A stretch of DNA of 44,496 bases, from assembly GCA_937891045.1 (NCBI GenBank), contig CALBEV010000011.1, forward strand, positions 1 through 44,496. Reading direction: 5' to 3'. Shown here one piece after another: positions 18,233 to 25,945 of the stretch. This stretch comes from an uncultured Burkholderiales bacterium (GTDB lineage: Bacteria; Pseudomonadota; Gammaproteobacteria; Burkholderiales; Burkholderiaceae). A program made the translations under genes and the position numbers. How positions within the stretch are numbered: the first letter of the stretch is position 1; every line of letters starts with the position of its first letter. The notes beneath the pieces are model-generated. The model saw only the letters and a list, made by a program, of their open reading frames with translations. It had not been told where the DNA came from and did not search any database.

Positions 18233-18817
18233 TCATCGCAGACCATCTTGGCCCACGATTTCATGCACTTGCAAGCCGCCGACACGCGGATGCGGACGGC
18301 CACTGTTGGTGACCACCACGGCCACCAGAATTTCATTCGAACGCGGGGCGTCATGGATGCGGGCCTCCATGGCGTCAAAGTGGCTGCGCACAAAGGCCGC
18401 ATCCTTGTGGCCCAGCGGCACATCGATGGCCGTGCCCAAGGTGCCTTGTTTTTTGGCCGACGGCACCAGCGCTGCGCCTTTGCTGACCGCCATGCGCAAG
18501 GGTGCACCCAACTTGGGGTGCAAGATGGCCGCAGCATGTTCGAGTTCACCAGATTCGCCCACGATGGCGGCCTTGCCATAACTGTGCGCATCCGCAGGCT
18601 TGATACCCAAGGCCTTGACGCAACGGGCCCCCAATAAGCCGCCCAACTCTTCGCCAATGGCGATGAGTTCATCCAGGTTGTCGCTGAAGCGTCCGGCATA
18701 CGGATTGGCAATCACCGCCATGGCCAAGGCGCGGCGGGTCGGCGGCGAGACGGCCACACCACCTTCTTGCAGCAGTTCGTCCACTTGCACCACGATTTTT
18801 CGAATTTGAGCTGTCAT
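18233..18817 (-). CDS. DUF1185 ("amino acid synthesis") family protein, copy 2
   Basis: 194 residues, soluble, no signal peptide. It shares with its upstream neighbour the elements NPYAGRF, YGKAAIVGESGELEHAA, VPSAKKQGTLG, DVPLGHKDAAFVRSHFDA and EARIHDAPRSNEI. The family is recognised but has no firmly established activity. The stop and start lie neatly in the operon, with AGGAG before the ATG at 18817. Being one of two adjacent, diverged copies, it may form a hetero-oligomer. In a nicotinate pathway it could act on the ring-opening product; this is inference. Confidence 0.85.
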   Translation of the reverse strand: MTAQIRKIVVQVDELLQEGGVAVSPPTRRALAMAVIANPYAGRFSDNLDELIAIGEELGGLLGARCVKALGIKPADAHSYGKAAIVGESGELEHAAAILHPKLGAPLRMAVSKGAALVPSAKKQGTLGTAIDVPLGHKDAAFVRSHFDAMEARIHDAPRSNEILVAVVVTNSGRPHPRVGGLQVHEIVGQDGLR

Positions 18818-18836
18818 GTTGTTCTCCTGCGCTGTC

Positions 18837-19490
18837 TCAGCGCAATCCATTCCATTGGCTGATGTCTTGGGCGGCCAAACCACCTACCCGGGCATGCACC
18901 CGCGCACCGGTGCTCATGGCCAAAATCAAGATGATTTCATCAGCGCGTGGTGCGCCTGGCACCCGCACTTCGATGGCGTCGAAATGGCTGCGCACATAAC
19001 TGGCATTGATGTGGGTCAGGGGCACGTCCAGCGCCGCACCTGGCGGGCCTACTTTTTTGGTGGACGGCACGATGGACAAGGCATTGCCAGGTTGACCGCT
19101 GCTGGCGCTGCCCTGGCCCGCCGTGTAGGCCGCGCGGTCGCCCTTCCAACCCAGCAGTTCGCGCATGGCGTAGCCACCGGGCACATGCCACAAGGCACCG
19201 TGTTCAAGTTCCCCGGCTGCACCGACGATGGCACCTTTGCCGTAACCCTGAATCGCCTCTGGGGTCACACCCATGGCTTGGCAAAGTTGCTGGGCAAGTT
19301 GAACGCCCAGCGGGTTCAAGGCGTCCATCATCGGCAGGATGTTGGCGTGGTACTGACCGGCATAAGGATTGCGCAACACCGCCGCGATGGCACCCCGCAC
19401 CAAGGGTGTGTCAGCCACCGGGCCAAATTCGTGGTGGATCTCCTCCACATGGGTGAAGACACGGCGTACATCGATCAAGTCTGAGCTCAA
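18837..19490 (-). CDS. DUF1185 ("amino acid synthesis") family protein, copy 1
   Basis: About 217 residues, paralogous to the next gene and slightly longer through an insert near 110-130 (ELLGWKGDRAAYTAGQG). Shared motifs include NPYAGQY, GYGKGAIVGAAGELEHG, VPSTKKVG, DVPLTHINASYVRSHFDA and APRADEI. No ATG fits. The best start is a TTG at 19490 that overlaps the UPF0280 stop (TTGA) and has GGAG eight bases upstream. GTG at 19499 and TTG at 19478 are alternatives. Its function is unknown. Confidence 0.8.
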   Translation of the reverse strand: MSSDLIDVRRVFTHVEEIHHEFGPVADTPLVRGAIAAVLRNPYAGQYHANILPMMDALNPLGVQLAQQLCQAMGVTPEAIQGYGKGAIVGAAGELEHGALWHVPGGYAMRELLGWKGDRAAYTAGQGSASSGQPGNALSIVPSTKKVGPPGAALDVPLTHINASYVRSHFDAIEVRVPGAPRADEIILILAMSTGARVHARVGGLAAQDISQWNGLR

Positions 19491-20365
19491 ACCAAACACT
19501 CCAAAACGGGTGTGACGGCCACTTGGCCTTGGCAACACAAATAGGCGGCATGCAATTGGCCCCGCGCTTGCAGGCCACGGGCACAGTCTAGCCCGAGTTG
19601 CAAAGCGTCTTGAATCAGTGCCGGGGGCAAGCTGGGCACGTCCACCGTCACCATCCGGTCGCCCAAGTCGGTGTCGTCCCGCAGGCTGTTGGCGGGGCGG
19701 CGCTGAATCCCGGGGTGCTGCAGATTCACGGCGTTGGCAATCAAGGTGGCGGCCACATCGGCTTGGGCAGCGGTGTCGGCCAACACGGTGACGCTGTCGG
19801 CCACGCCGAATGAAAAACTGCGCCCGCCCCAACCGCTGGTGGCCACACCACGCACCGGCATGGCGGCGCTGATGACGAACTGGCCATCGGTGACCAAGGC
19901 GCTGGCGGCATCGGCAGCCAAGGCTTGCGCCAACTTGCTCACCACGCCAATGCGCCATTCGCCGCGCTGCAAGTGCAGTGCGATATCGCCGCCATTGTTC
20001 ACATAGGCGCGGCCCACACCGGGCAGCGCCAAGGCCTGTAGCACCTCTTGCGCCACCGATCCTGCCACTGCGGCCATGGGTGTGATGAAGCCATCAGCGC
20101 TGGCCCACGCCAGTTCTGAAGCCGCCTGGTGCATGCGTCGCGCCACCACGCTTTCAAAGCGGTGGTCATGCAATTCATCGACAGGGCGACGCAGTGCTGG
20201 CAATTCACGCACCAACTCGGGCAAGATGGTTTCAAAACGCTGCCAAGCCGTTTGCAAGGCGTGTTCACAAGCGGTTGAATCGCCGTCGAGTTGCAAAACG
20301 ATGTCGATGGGGCCGTGCTGAAAATGCCAACGTCCGTTCGATAAGGCTTGACGGCGGGCTTGCAT
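19487..20365 (-). CDS. UPF0280 family, ApbE-like protein
   Basis: 292 residues, no signal peptide. Its layout follows the ApbE fold: VNNGGDIALHL (122-132, ApbE-type GGDI), VATSGWGG (174-181) and DSVTVLADTAAQADVAAT (190-207), the equivalents of the flavin-binding regions of ApbE. ApbE proteins attach FMN covalently to Thr/Ser of target proteins. The gene starts four bases after that for 6-hydroxynicotinate reductase, an enzyme whose Eubacterium homologue carries covalent flavin. A flavin transferase for that enzyme is therefore a reasoned guess. UPF0280 as such has no proven activity known to me. Confidence 0.82.
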   Translation of the reverse strand: MQARRQALSNGRWHFQHGPIDIVLQLDGDSTACEHALQTAWQRFETILPELVRELPALRRPVDELHDHRFESVVARRMHQAASELAWASADGFITPMAAVAGSVAQEVLQALALPGVGRAYVNNGGDIALHLQRGEWRIGVVSKLAQALAADAASALVTDGQFVISAAMPVRGVATSGWGGRSFSFGVADSVTVLADTAAQADVAATLIANAVNLQHPGIQRRPANSLRDDTDLGDRMVTVDVPSLPPALIQDALQLGLDCARGLQARGQLHAAYLCCQGQVAVTPVLECLV

Positions 20366-20368
20366 GAC

Positions 20369-21967
20369 TCAGCCCAGCATGGGTGCTTGGGTCAGCGGCC
20401 AAGGGTTGGCGCCAACGGGCGGTGTTTCCCAGCGCAGTTGCGTGGGGGCGCCGTCGTTGTGCCATGCGCCTTTGCGCAAACTGTCGTCCAGGCTGCGCAC
20501 AAAGCCCATGTGGCCGCCCAAGGATTCATAGTCTGAGAGCTTCATGCTGAATTCGATGGGGGCAACGATGGCCGGCGTGGGCACGGTGCCAAAACTGTTG
20601 GCAGGCATGCGCAGCACGTCCACCATCAAGGTGATGCCACCGCCCGGCCACACATAAGCCGGTGCGCCGCCACACGTGACATTGACCAAGGCTTGTTTAA
20701 CTGCGCGGGTGAGTTGGATCGGGTTGTCGGTGACGCCGGATCGCAGACTGCCACCCGCACCGCCCAAGAACAAGACCGACACCAACGAGGGTTCGCAGTT
20801 GTCACCAATGCGGTCGACCACCTGTTGCACCGCGTCCGGCATGGGCGCGGGTTGGGGCGTTAAATCTTCATCCAGCACAAACCATTCGGCGTGTTCACCG
20901 GTGGTGGAGGTCATCAAGAAACGCAAGCCTGGCCAGGCCTCTTCGGGGTTCCACGCTTCCAAGATGGACAACGGGTTTTGGATGTTAGTGCCGCCCCAGC
21001 CGGTGCCGGGTTCGGCCACTTGGAAGTAACGCCCAGGTGTGGACTTGCGGCCTTTGATGCGGATGCCGCTGGGCTTCATGTGCAAACAGCGCCCGGCTTG
21101 GTGCTCGGTCAGCACGCCGGTGATGTGGTCGTCCACCACCACCACTTCGTCGCACAAGCCCAGCCATTGGCGGGCAAACATGCCGATGGCGGCCGAACCG
21201 CAACCCACGCGCATGCGCTGCTCGGTGACGCCATCGACGATGGGCGCTTGGCCTGCTTGCAGCACCACTTTGGCTCCGTTTTCAATCTGCACCTCGGCGG
21301 CTTGGTGGTTGCCCAAAGTGTGCATGAGCGCCAGGGCGCTGCGGCCTTGTTTTTTGCTGCCGCCTGTGAGGTGATGCACGCCGCCCAAACTCAGCATTTG
21401 CGAGCCATATTCAGCCGTGGTGACATGGCCCACCACTTCGCCATCGAACAAAACAGCGGCGCGTTCTTCGCCCAAATGGCGGTCGGTGTCGATCTTCACC
21501 TTCAGGCTGCAATAGCTGAAGATGCCTTCGGTGACCACGGTCACCATGTCCACACCTCGCGCCTTGGAAGCCACGATGAAGGGGGCGGGTTTGTAATCGG
21601 GGTAGGTGGTGGACGAGCCAATGCCGGTGACGAAGACGCCGCGCTCTTGGCTGTCGAGGGCTTGCAAGGTTTGCGGCAAGGTCTCGCCATCCAGACGTGC
21701 GGTCAAGGTTTGCACTTGGCTGCTGTGTGTTTGTTGGCTGAGGAACACCACCGGGTCTAAGCGCACCAACAAACCAGCGTGGTTGGCATAGCGGTCACAG
21801 GCCCCCACCCGGCCTTCTGAAATATGGCACAGCACGGGGCAGGCATTGCATTCCACCTTGCCTTCACGCACCGGGCCAGTGCGCGGGTCTACCCTTTGCA
21901 GTCCCAGAGGCAAAGCGGAATCTGTGGCGGGCAATCCGTCGGTGTGGGTGTTGCGGGGTGTGGTCAT
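20369..21967 (-). CDS. hnr: 6-hydroxynicotinate reductase
   Basis: 532 residues from the ATG at 21967. An N-terminal Fe-S motif has Cys40, 43, 47 and 57 (CNACPVLC...GAC). A long conserved body includes GVFVTGIGSSTTYPDYKPAP, GVHHLTGGSKKQGRSALAL and GGAPAYVWPGGG. This is the ferredoxin-linked enzyme that reduces 6-hydroxynicotinate to 1,4,5,6-tetrahydro-6-oxonicotinate; the Eubacterium barkeri enzyme has Fe-S clusters and covalent flavin. LRSGVTDNP (Thr413) is a candidate flavin attachment site resembling SGAT. The adjacent divergent enamidase uses its product. No ferredoxin gene is nearby. An in-frame start at 22057 would run into the divergent promoter region and is less likely. Confidence 0.87.
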   Translation of the reverse strand: MTTPRNTHTDGLPATDSALPLGLQRVDPRTGPVREGKVECNACPVLCHISEGRVGACDRYANHAGLLVRLDPVVFLSQQTHSSQVQTLTARLDGETLPQTLQALDSQERGVFVTGIGSSTTYPDYKPAPFIVASKARGVDMVTVVTEGIFSYCSLKVKIDTDRHLGEERAAVLFDGEVVGHVTTAEYGSQMLSLGGVHHLTGGSKKQGRSALALMHTLGNHQAAEVQIENGAKVVLQAGQAPIVDGVTEQRMRVGCGSAAIGMFARQWLGLCDEVVVVDDHITGVLTEHQAGRCLHMKPSGIRIKGRKSTPGRYFQVAEPGTGWGGTNIQNPLSILEAWNPEEAWPGLRFLMTSTTGEHAEWFVLDEDLTPQPAPMPDAVQQVVDRIGDNCEPSLVSVLFLGGAGGSLRSGVTDNPIQLTRAVKQALVNVTCGGAPAYVWPGGGITLMVDVLRMPANSFGTVPTPAIVAPIEFSMKLSDYESLGGHMGFVRSLDDSLRKGAWHNDGAPTQLRWETPPVGANPWPLTQAPMLG

Positions 21968-22071
21968 GCGTGTGCGGTGCGGAGAATCAATTCGGCCCTC
22001 AGTCGTTGACGCATTATGCTGTCGGCCAGCGCGGTTCAGAATTTCAAAAGAAAGCATTCAGGAGAAACCCC
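21968..22071. promoter_or_regulatory. Divergent control region between hnr operon and enamidase operon
   Basis: 104 bases separate the two start codons, so both promoters must lie here. TTGACG at 22006-22011 is a possible -35 for enamidase, without a clear -10. The interrupted palindrome GCAT-T-ATGC at 22011-22019 is a possible operator and also gives CATAAT as a potential minus-strand -10. No sigma-54 signature is present. No regulator gene is found within the locus. Confidence 0.35.
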
Positions 22072-23259
22072 ATGGCCACCACCACCCTTGAAGAAGCCTC
22101 AGGCAAGGTTGTTCTCAAAAACATCGGTCTGCTGCTCTCGGGCGACATTGATCAACCGATCTTGGACGCCGACACCATCGTGGTCATGGACGGGATCATC
22201 ACCGCCGTTGGACGCGAGAAAGACTGCGACATCTCCCAAGCCAAAACCACCATCGACGTGCGGCAAACCTGTGTGGCGCCGGGCTTGATTGACAGCCATG
22301 TGCACCCGGTGTTTGGCGACTGGACGCCACGGCAAAACCAAATCGGTTGGATCGACTCGACCATGAACGGCGGTGTCACCACCATGATCTCGGCAGGTGA
22401 AGTGCACCTGCCCGGACGCCCCAAGGACATCGTCGGTTTGAAGGCCTTGGCCATCACCGCACAACGCGCTTTCAGCAACTTCCGCCCCGGGGGTGTCAAG
22501 GTGATTGCGGGTGCGCCCATCATCGAAAAAGGCATGACCGAACACGACTTTGCCGAGCTGGCCGCCGCTGGTGTGACGCTGCTGGGCGAGGTGGGCTTGG
22601 GTTCGGTGAAAGCGGGTTACGAGGCCAAAGAAATGGTGGCTTGGGCACGCAAGCACGGCATCCAAAGCACCATCCACACGGGTGGCCCGTCCATCCCGGG
22701 CTCAGGCTTGATTGACAAAGACGTGGTGCTCGAGGCCGATGCCGATGTCATTGGCCACATCAACGGCGGTCACACCTCTTTGCCCGAGGCGCATGTCTGC
22801 GAGTTGTGCGAAAAATCCAGCCGCGCGATTGAAATCGTGCACAACGGCAACGAGCGCGTGGCTATTGCGGCGGCCAAAGCCGCGCTGGAACTCAAATGCC
22901 CGCACCGCGTGATTTTGGGCACCGATGGCCCGGCAGGCTCGGGTGTGCAACCGCTGGGCATGTTGCGCATGATCGCCCTGCTCTCCAGCCTGGGCAACAT
23001 CCCCGCCGAGCTGGTGTTTTGCTTTGCCACCGGCAATACCGCCCGCATTCGCAAGCTGAACTGCGGCCTCATCGAGGTGGGCCGCGCCGCCGACTTTGTC
23101 TTCATGGACCGCGCCCAAGAAACCGCGGGCCGCACCCTTTTAGAGAGCGTGGAATTGGGCGACATCCCCGGCATTGGCATGGTGATGATTGATGGCTTGG
23201 TGCGCTGCACCCGCAGTCGCAACACGCCACCGGCCACGCAAATGCCGGTGGTGGTTTGA
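22072..23259 (+). CDS. ena: Enamidase (tetrahydro-6-oxonicotinate amidohydrolase)
   Basis: 395 residues of the amidohydrolase superfamily. Candidate metal ligands are His76 and His78 (GLIDSHVHP), Lys153 (IIEKG), His202 (TIHTGG), His229 (IGHINGGH) and Asp285 (LGTDGPAGSG). The whole pattern matches enamidase of the Eubacterium barkeri nicotinate pathway, a bimetal enzyme that hydrolyses tetrahydro-6-oxonicotinate to ammonia and 2-formylglutarate. The ATG at 22072 follows a clear CAGGAG. It diverges from the reductase that makes its substrate. A crotonase-fold gene begins two bases after its stop. Confidence 0.87.
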   Translation: MATTTLEEASGKVVLKNIGLLLSGDIDQPILDADTIVVMDGIITAVGREKDCDISQAKTTIDVRQTCVAPGLIDSHVHPVFGDWTPRQNQIGWIDSTMNGGVTTMISAGEVHLPGRPKDIVGLKALAITAQRAFSNFRPGGVKVIAGAPIIEKGMTEHDFAELAAAGVTLLGEVGLGSVKAGYEAKEMVAWARKHGIQSTIHTGGPSIPGSGLIDKDVVLEADADVIGHINGGHTSLPEAHVCELCEKSSRAIEIVHNGNERVAIAAAKAALELKCPHRVILGTDGPAGSGVQPLGMLRMIALLSSLGNIPAELVFCFATGNTARIRKLNCGLIEVGRAADFVFMDRAQETAGRTLLESVELGDIPGIGMVMIDGLVRCTRSRNTPPATQMPVVV

Positions 23260-23261
23260 AC

Positions 23262-24035
23262 ATGGACAGCAGCCCGCCTTTGTTGCATTGCCACGAGGGC
23301 GTGGCCACCATCACCCTGAACCGCCCGGCGCAACGCAACCGTTTGGAAAATGGCGATTTGCAAACCTTGTTGCAGCATGTGGCGCAGATCAACGAGGACT
23401 TGCACATTCGTGCCGTGGTGCTGACCGCCAACACCCAGGGCCAACCCAAACCGGTGTTTTGCGCAGGCTATGACATCGGTGGATTTGCCGAACCAGGCCA
23501 GGGCTCCACCGCGTTTGAAAGAGTGCCCGAAGCTTTGGCCCAACTGCGCCCGATCAGCATTTGCGCCTTGAACGGCAGCGTGTATGGCGGCGCCACCGAC
23601 ATGGTGTTGGCCTGCGACTTGCGGCTGGGTTTGAAAGACTTGGAATGGCGCATGCCCGCTGCGGCGCTGGGCTTGCACTATTACCCCAGTGGCTTGTTGC
23701 GCTATGTGAACCAGTTTGGCGTGGCAGCGGCCAAGCGAGCTTTTCTGACTGCGAAAGTGTTCAACACCACAGAATTGCATGCGCTGGGCGTGTTGGAAAT
23801 GGTCGAGGGTGTAGAAGGCTTGAACGACGGTTTGCGCGATTTGCTGCGCGATGTTTTGAACATGGCCCCACTGGCTGCGCAAGCCACCAAACGTTCCATC
23901 AATGACATTGCTGCAGGTCTTTACAACGAAGCCGTGCTCCGGGAACGCGAGTTGGACAGCGCCCGCAGCGAGGACTTTGCAGAAGGTTTGAAGGCTTTTG
24001 CTGAAAAAAGAAAGCCGATGTTCAAGGGCCAGTGA
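23262..24035 (+). CDS. Crotonase-fold (enoyl-CoA hydratase/isomerase family) protein without the usual glutamates
   Basis: 257 residues with the crotonase layout: VATITLNRPAQRN near 15, the oxyanion-hole segments FCAGYDIGGF (67-76) and NGSVYGGATDM (104-114), and the typical ending FAEKRKPMFKGQ. The two catalytic glutamates of enoyl-CoA hydratase are replaced: Asp113 stands for Glu144 of the rat enzyme and Ala133 for Glu164. Plain hydration of enoyl-CoA is therefore unlikely. It is cotranscribed with enamidase, so it may work on a CoA ester derived from 2-formylglutarate or glutarate. The C-terminus overlaps the convergent NnrU gene by 14 bases. Confidence 0.82.
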   Translation: MDSSPPLLHCHEGVATITLNRPAQRNRLENGDLQTLLQHVAQINEDLHIRAVVLTANTQGQPKPVFCAGYDIGGFAEPGQGSTAFERVPEALAQLRPISICALNGSVYGGATDMVLACDLRLGLKDLEWRMPAAALGLHYYPSGLLRYVNQFGVAAAKRAFLTAKVFNTTELHALGVLEMVEGVEGLNDGLRDLLRDVLNMAPLAAQATKRSINDIAAGLYNEAVLRERELDSARSEDFAEGLKAFAEKRKPMFKGQ

Positions 24036-24636
24036 CACCCATACCGATCGGGCTGACACCAAACAACCAAGCATGGCCGCCCAACAAGAAAACGGCCCAC
24101 ACCAGAGCACCGATGGCCATCACTTTCATGGTGGTGGACGATGCCACTTCGGACACTTCAGTCGCCTCAGGCTCCATGCTTTCCAAGAGGCGGTCTCGTT
24201 GACGCGCAGCGCGGAAGGACAGCACCGCCCAAACCAAAAAAGTGCCGAACAAAACGACATCAACCAAACGGCCGTTGGATATCAAATGCGCCAAGGCCCA
24301 GACTTTGACAGACAACACCATGGGATGGCGCAAGCGCTTCTGAATGGCGTTGCGGGGCACATAAGTGGCCACCAACAAAATCATGGCCACCAACATCAGC
24401 AAAGAGGCTGCATGGCGCGTGGCCAAAGGGGGCAACCAAAGGATGCTGCTGTCTACCCGGGCCAAACTGTAGCCATAAACCAGCAATACAAAACCAAGCA
24501 AGGAGACCAGACTGTAGAGTCCCTTGTACATTTTGTCGCCCAAGCGCAGCATCGTGGCGGTGCGCCAGTCCTCGGCAAATACACGCACCGAATGACAAGC
24601 TAAAAACAAAATCAATCCCAGCAGCAACAAGCCCAT
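24022..24636 (-). CDS. NnrU family membrane protein
   Basis: 204 residues with about five or six hydrophobic segments, starting MGLLLLGLILFLACHSVRVF and containing the NnrU-type stretches LVYGYSLARVDSSILW and VPRNAIQKRLRHPMVLSVKVWALAHLI (coded near 24265-24360). NnrU proteins were first noted near nitrite and nitric oxide reductase genes; their exact activity is unsettled. The ATG at 24636 has a GGAG site. It lies just downstream of ispA on the same strand and meets the enamidase operon tail to tail. Confidence 0.85.
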   Translation of the reverse strand: MGLLLLGLILFLACHSVRVFAEDWRTATMLRLGDKMYKGLYSLVSLLGFVLLVYGYSLARVDSSILWLPPLATRHAASLLMLVAMILLVATYVPRNAIQKRLRHPMVLSVKVWALAHLISNGRLVDVVLFGTFLVWAVLSFRAARQRDRLLESMEPEATEVSEVASSTTMKVMAIGALVWAVFLLGGHAWLFGVSPIGMGVTGP

Positions 24637-24656
24637 GACATGTTCTCCAATCGTTA

Positions 24657-25562
24657 TCAATGTTGACGTTGCAACACCCAATCAGCGACAGCTTGAAGCG
24701 CAGGCGCTGGGGACAATCCACTCTCTCGCAATGCATTTTGCGCTTCTTGCGCCAAACGGCTGGCCTCTGCACGGGCACCTTCTAACCCCATCAAAGAGAC
24801 ATAGGTGGGCTTGTCATTGGCCGCGTCTTTGCCCACCGTTTTGCCCAAAGCAGCCACATCAGCGGTCACATCCAAAATATCGTCCACCACTTGAAACGCC
24901 ACGCCAAGTGCTTGGCCGTAGCGCAACAAATGTTGCACGGTGGCCTGCGTCGCCTGCGCGGCGACTGCGCCCATGACGACGCTGGCTTCCAGCAAGGCGC
25001 CGGTTTTACGTCGGTGCATTTGGCGCAATTCGTCTGCACTCAAGCGCTGACCGACACTGGCCAAATCGATGGCCTGACCACCCGCCATGCCCGCATGACC
25101 GGCAGCCCGAGACAACAAACCGCACAAGCGGGCTTGCACGCTGGCAGGAATGTCGCTGTCCTCAGGGGTCAACAACTCAAAGGCCAACGTTTGCAAGGCG
25201 TCACCCGCCAACAAAGCTTGAGCTTGGCCAAACTGCACATGCACCGTGGGTTTGCCTCGTCGCAACACATCGTTGTCCATGCAAGGCATGTCGTCATGCA
25301 CCAAGGAATAGGCGTGGATCAATTCCATGGCACAAGCAGCACGCAGTGCGGCATCCAAAGTCCAAGCAGCGGGCTGGGCTGTGCAAGCCTCCATGCTGGC
25401 CATGACCAACAAGGGGCGCAAACGTTTGCCGCCATCAAGCACGGCATAACGCATGGCGTCACCCAGACCGGCAGGAGCATGCGGCGTCACCCACTGTTGC
25501 AAGGCCTGCTCAATGGTGAGCAGATGCGCTTGGCTCCAAGCCTGCATGTTGAAGGGGGTCAT
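24657..25562 (-). CDS. ispA: Farnesyl/geranyl diphosphate synthase
   Basis: 301 residues. It has both aspartate-rich motifs of polyprenyl synthases: [12 protein letters not shown] (first) and VVDDILD (second), plus GGKRLRP near the N-terminus and [15 protein letters not shown]. It condenses IPP with allylic diphosphates to give farnesyl diphosphate. It overlaps xseB by four bases (ATGA), the common xseB-ispA arrangement. The usual third partner, dxs, is about 12 kb further along the same strand. Confidence 0.96.
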   Translation of the reverse strand: MTPFNMQAWSQAHLLTIEQALQQWVTPHAPAGLGDAMRYAVLDGGKRLRPLLVMASMEACTAQPAAWTLDAALRAACAMELIHAYSLVHDDMPCMDNDVLRRGKPTVHVQFGQAQALLAGDALQTLAFELLTPEDSDIPASVQARLCGLLSRAAGHAGMAGGQAIDLASVGQRLSADELRQMHRRKTGALLEASVVMGAVAAQATQATVQHLLRYGQALGVAFQVVDDILDVTADVAALGKTVGKDAANDKPTYVSLMGLEGARAEASRLAQEAQNALRESGLSPAPALQAVADWVLQRQH

Positions 25563-25816
25563 GCCTCGTCGTTCCAGCTTTTCAGGCTGCCCGCTTCAAG
25601 CACCTGTATTTGCGCCTCGACGGCTTTGAGTTGACCGCGGCAATGGCTGAGCAAAAAAGACCCGCGTTGGTAGGCCTGCAGCAAGTCGGCCAAGGGCATT
25701 TGCCCCGATTCCAAGGTGGCCACCAGCTGCTCCAGTTCTTGCAAACCAGCCTCGTAGCTGTCGGGCAGGGCTTGCGCTTTGGCGGAAGCAGATGAGGGGG
25801 CGGCGGCCTTGGTCAT
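25559..25816 (-). CDS. xseB: Exodeoxyribonuclease VII small subunit
   Basis: 85 residues with the family core [32 protein letters not shown] and the coiled [12 protein letters not shown]. XseB binds several copies to one XseA chain in the single-strand DNA exonuclease VII. First gene of the xseB-ispA pair, with an Ala/Ser/Lys-rich N-terminal tail. Confidence 0.93.
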   Translation of the reverse strand: MTKAAAPSSASAKAQALPDSYEAGLQELEQLVATLESGQMPLADLLQAYQRGSFLLSHCRGQLKAVEAQIQVLEAGSLKSWNDEA

Positions 25817-25843
25817 GGGGGTCTGGGCAGTGGTTTGGCGCGA

Positions 25844-25874
25844 TTGTAGGGGGGCTCTGGGGGACGGCTACAAT
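25844..25874 (+). promoter_or_regulatory. Possible promoter for the Rieske oxygenase gene
   Basis: TACAAT at 25869-25874 is a good -10 hexamer. A weak TTGTAG (25844-25849) stands 19 bases before it. Downstream in the leader, CTCCC (25912-25916) and GGGAG (25921-25925) can form a small hairpin before the AGGA ribosome site. Support is only from base patterns. Confidence 0.28.
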
Positions 25875-25945
25875 CCCCTTCCCTCTGGCGACCTGCCAGT
25901 TTTTTAATCACCTCCCTGTGGGGAGTCTTTAGGTCAGGACGGTCC

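Noticed and set aside
21968..22057. 30-residue N-terminal extension of 6-hydroxynicotinate reductase
   Set aside because: It would fill nearly the whole divergent control region and does not look like conserved protein sequence; the ATG at 21967 is preferred although no ribosome site is clear.
23262..24035. Standard enoyl-CoA hydratase
   Set aside because: Both catalytic glutamates are substituted, so the plain hydratase name would mislead.
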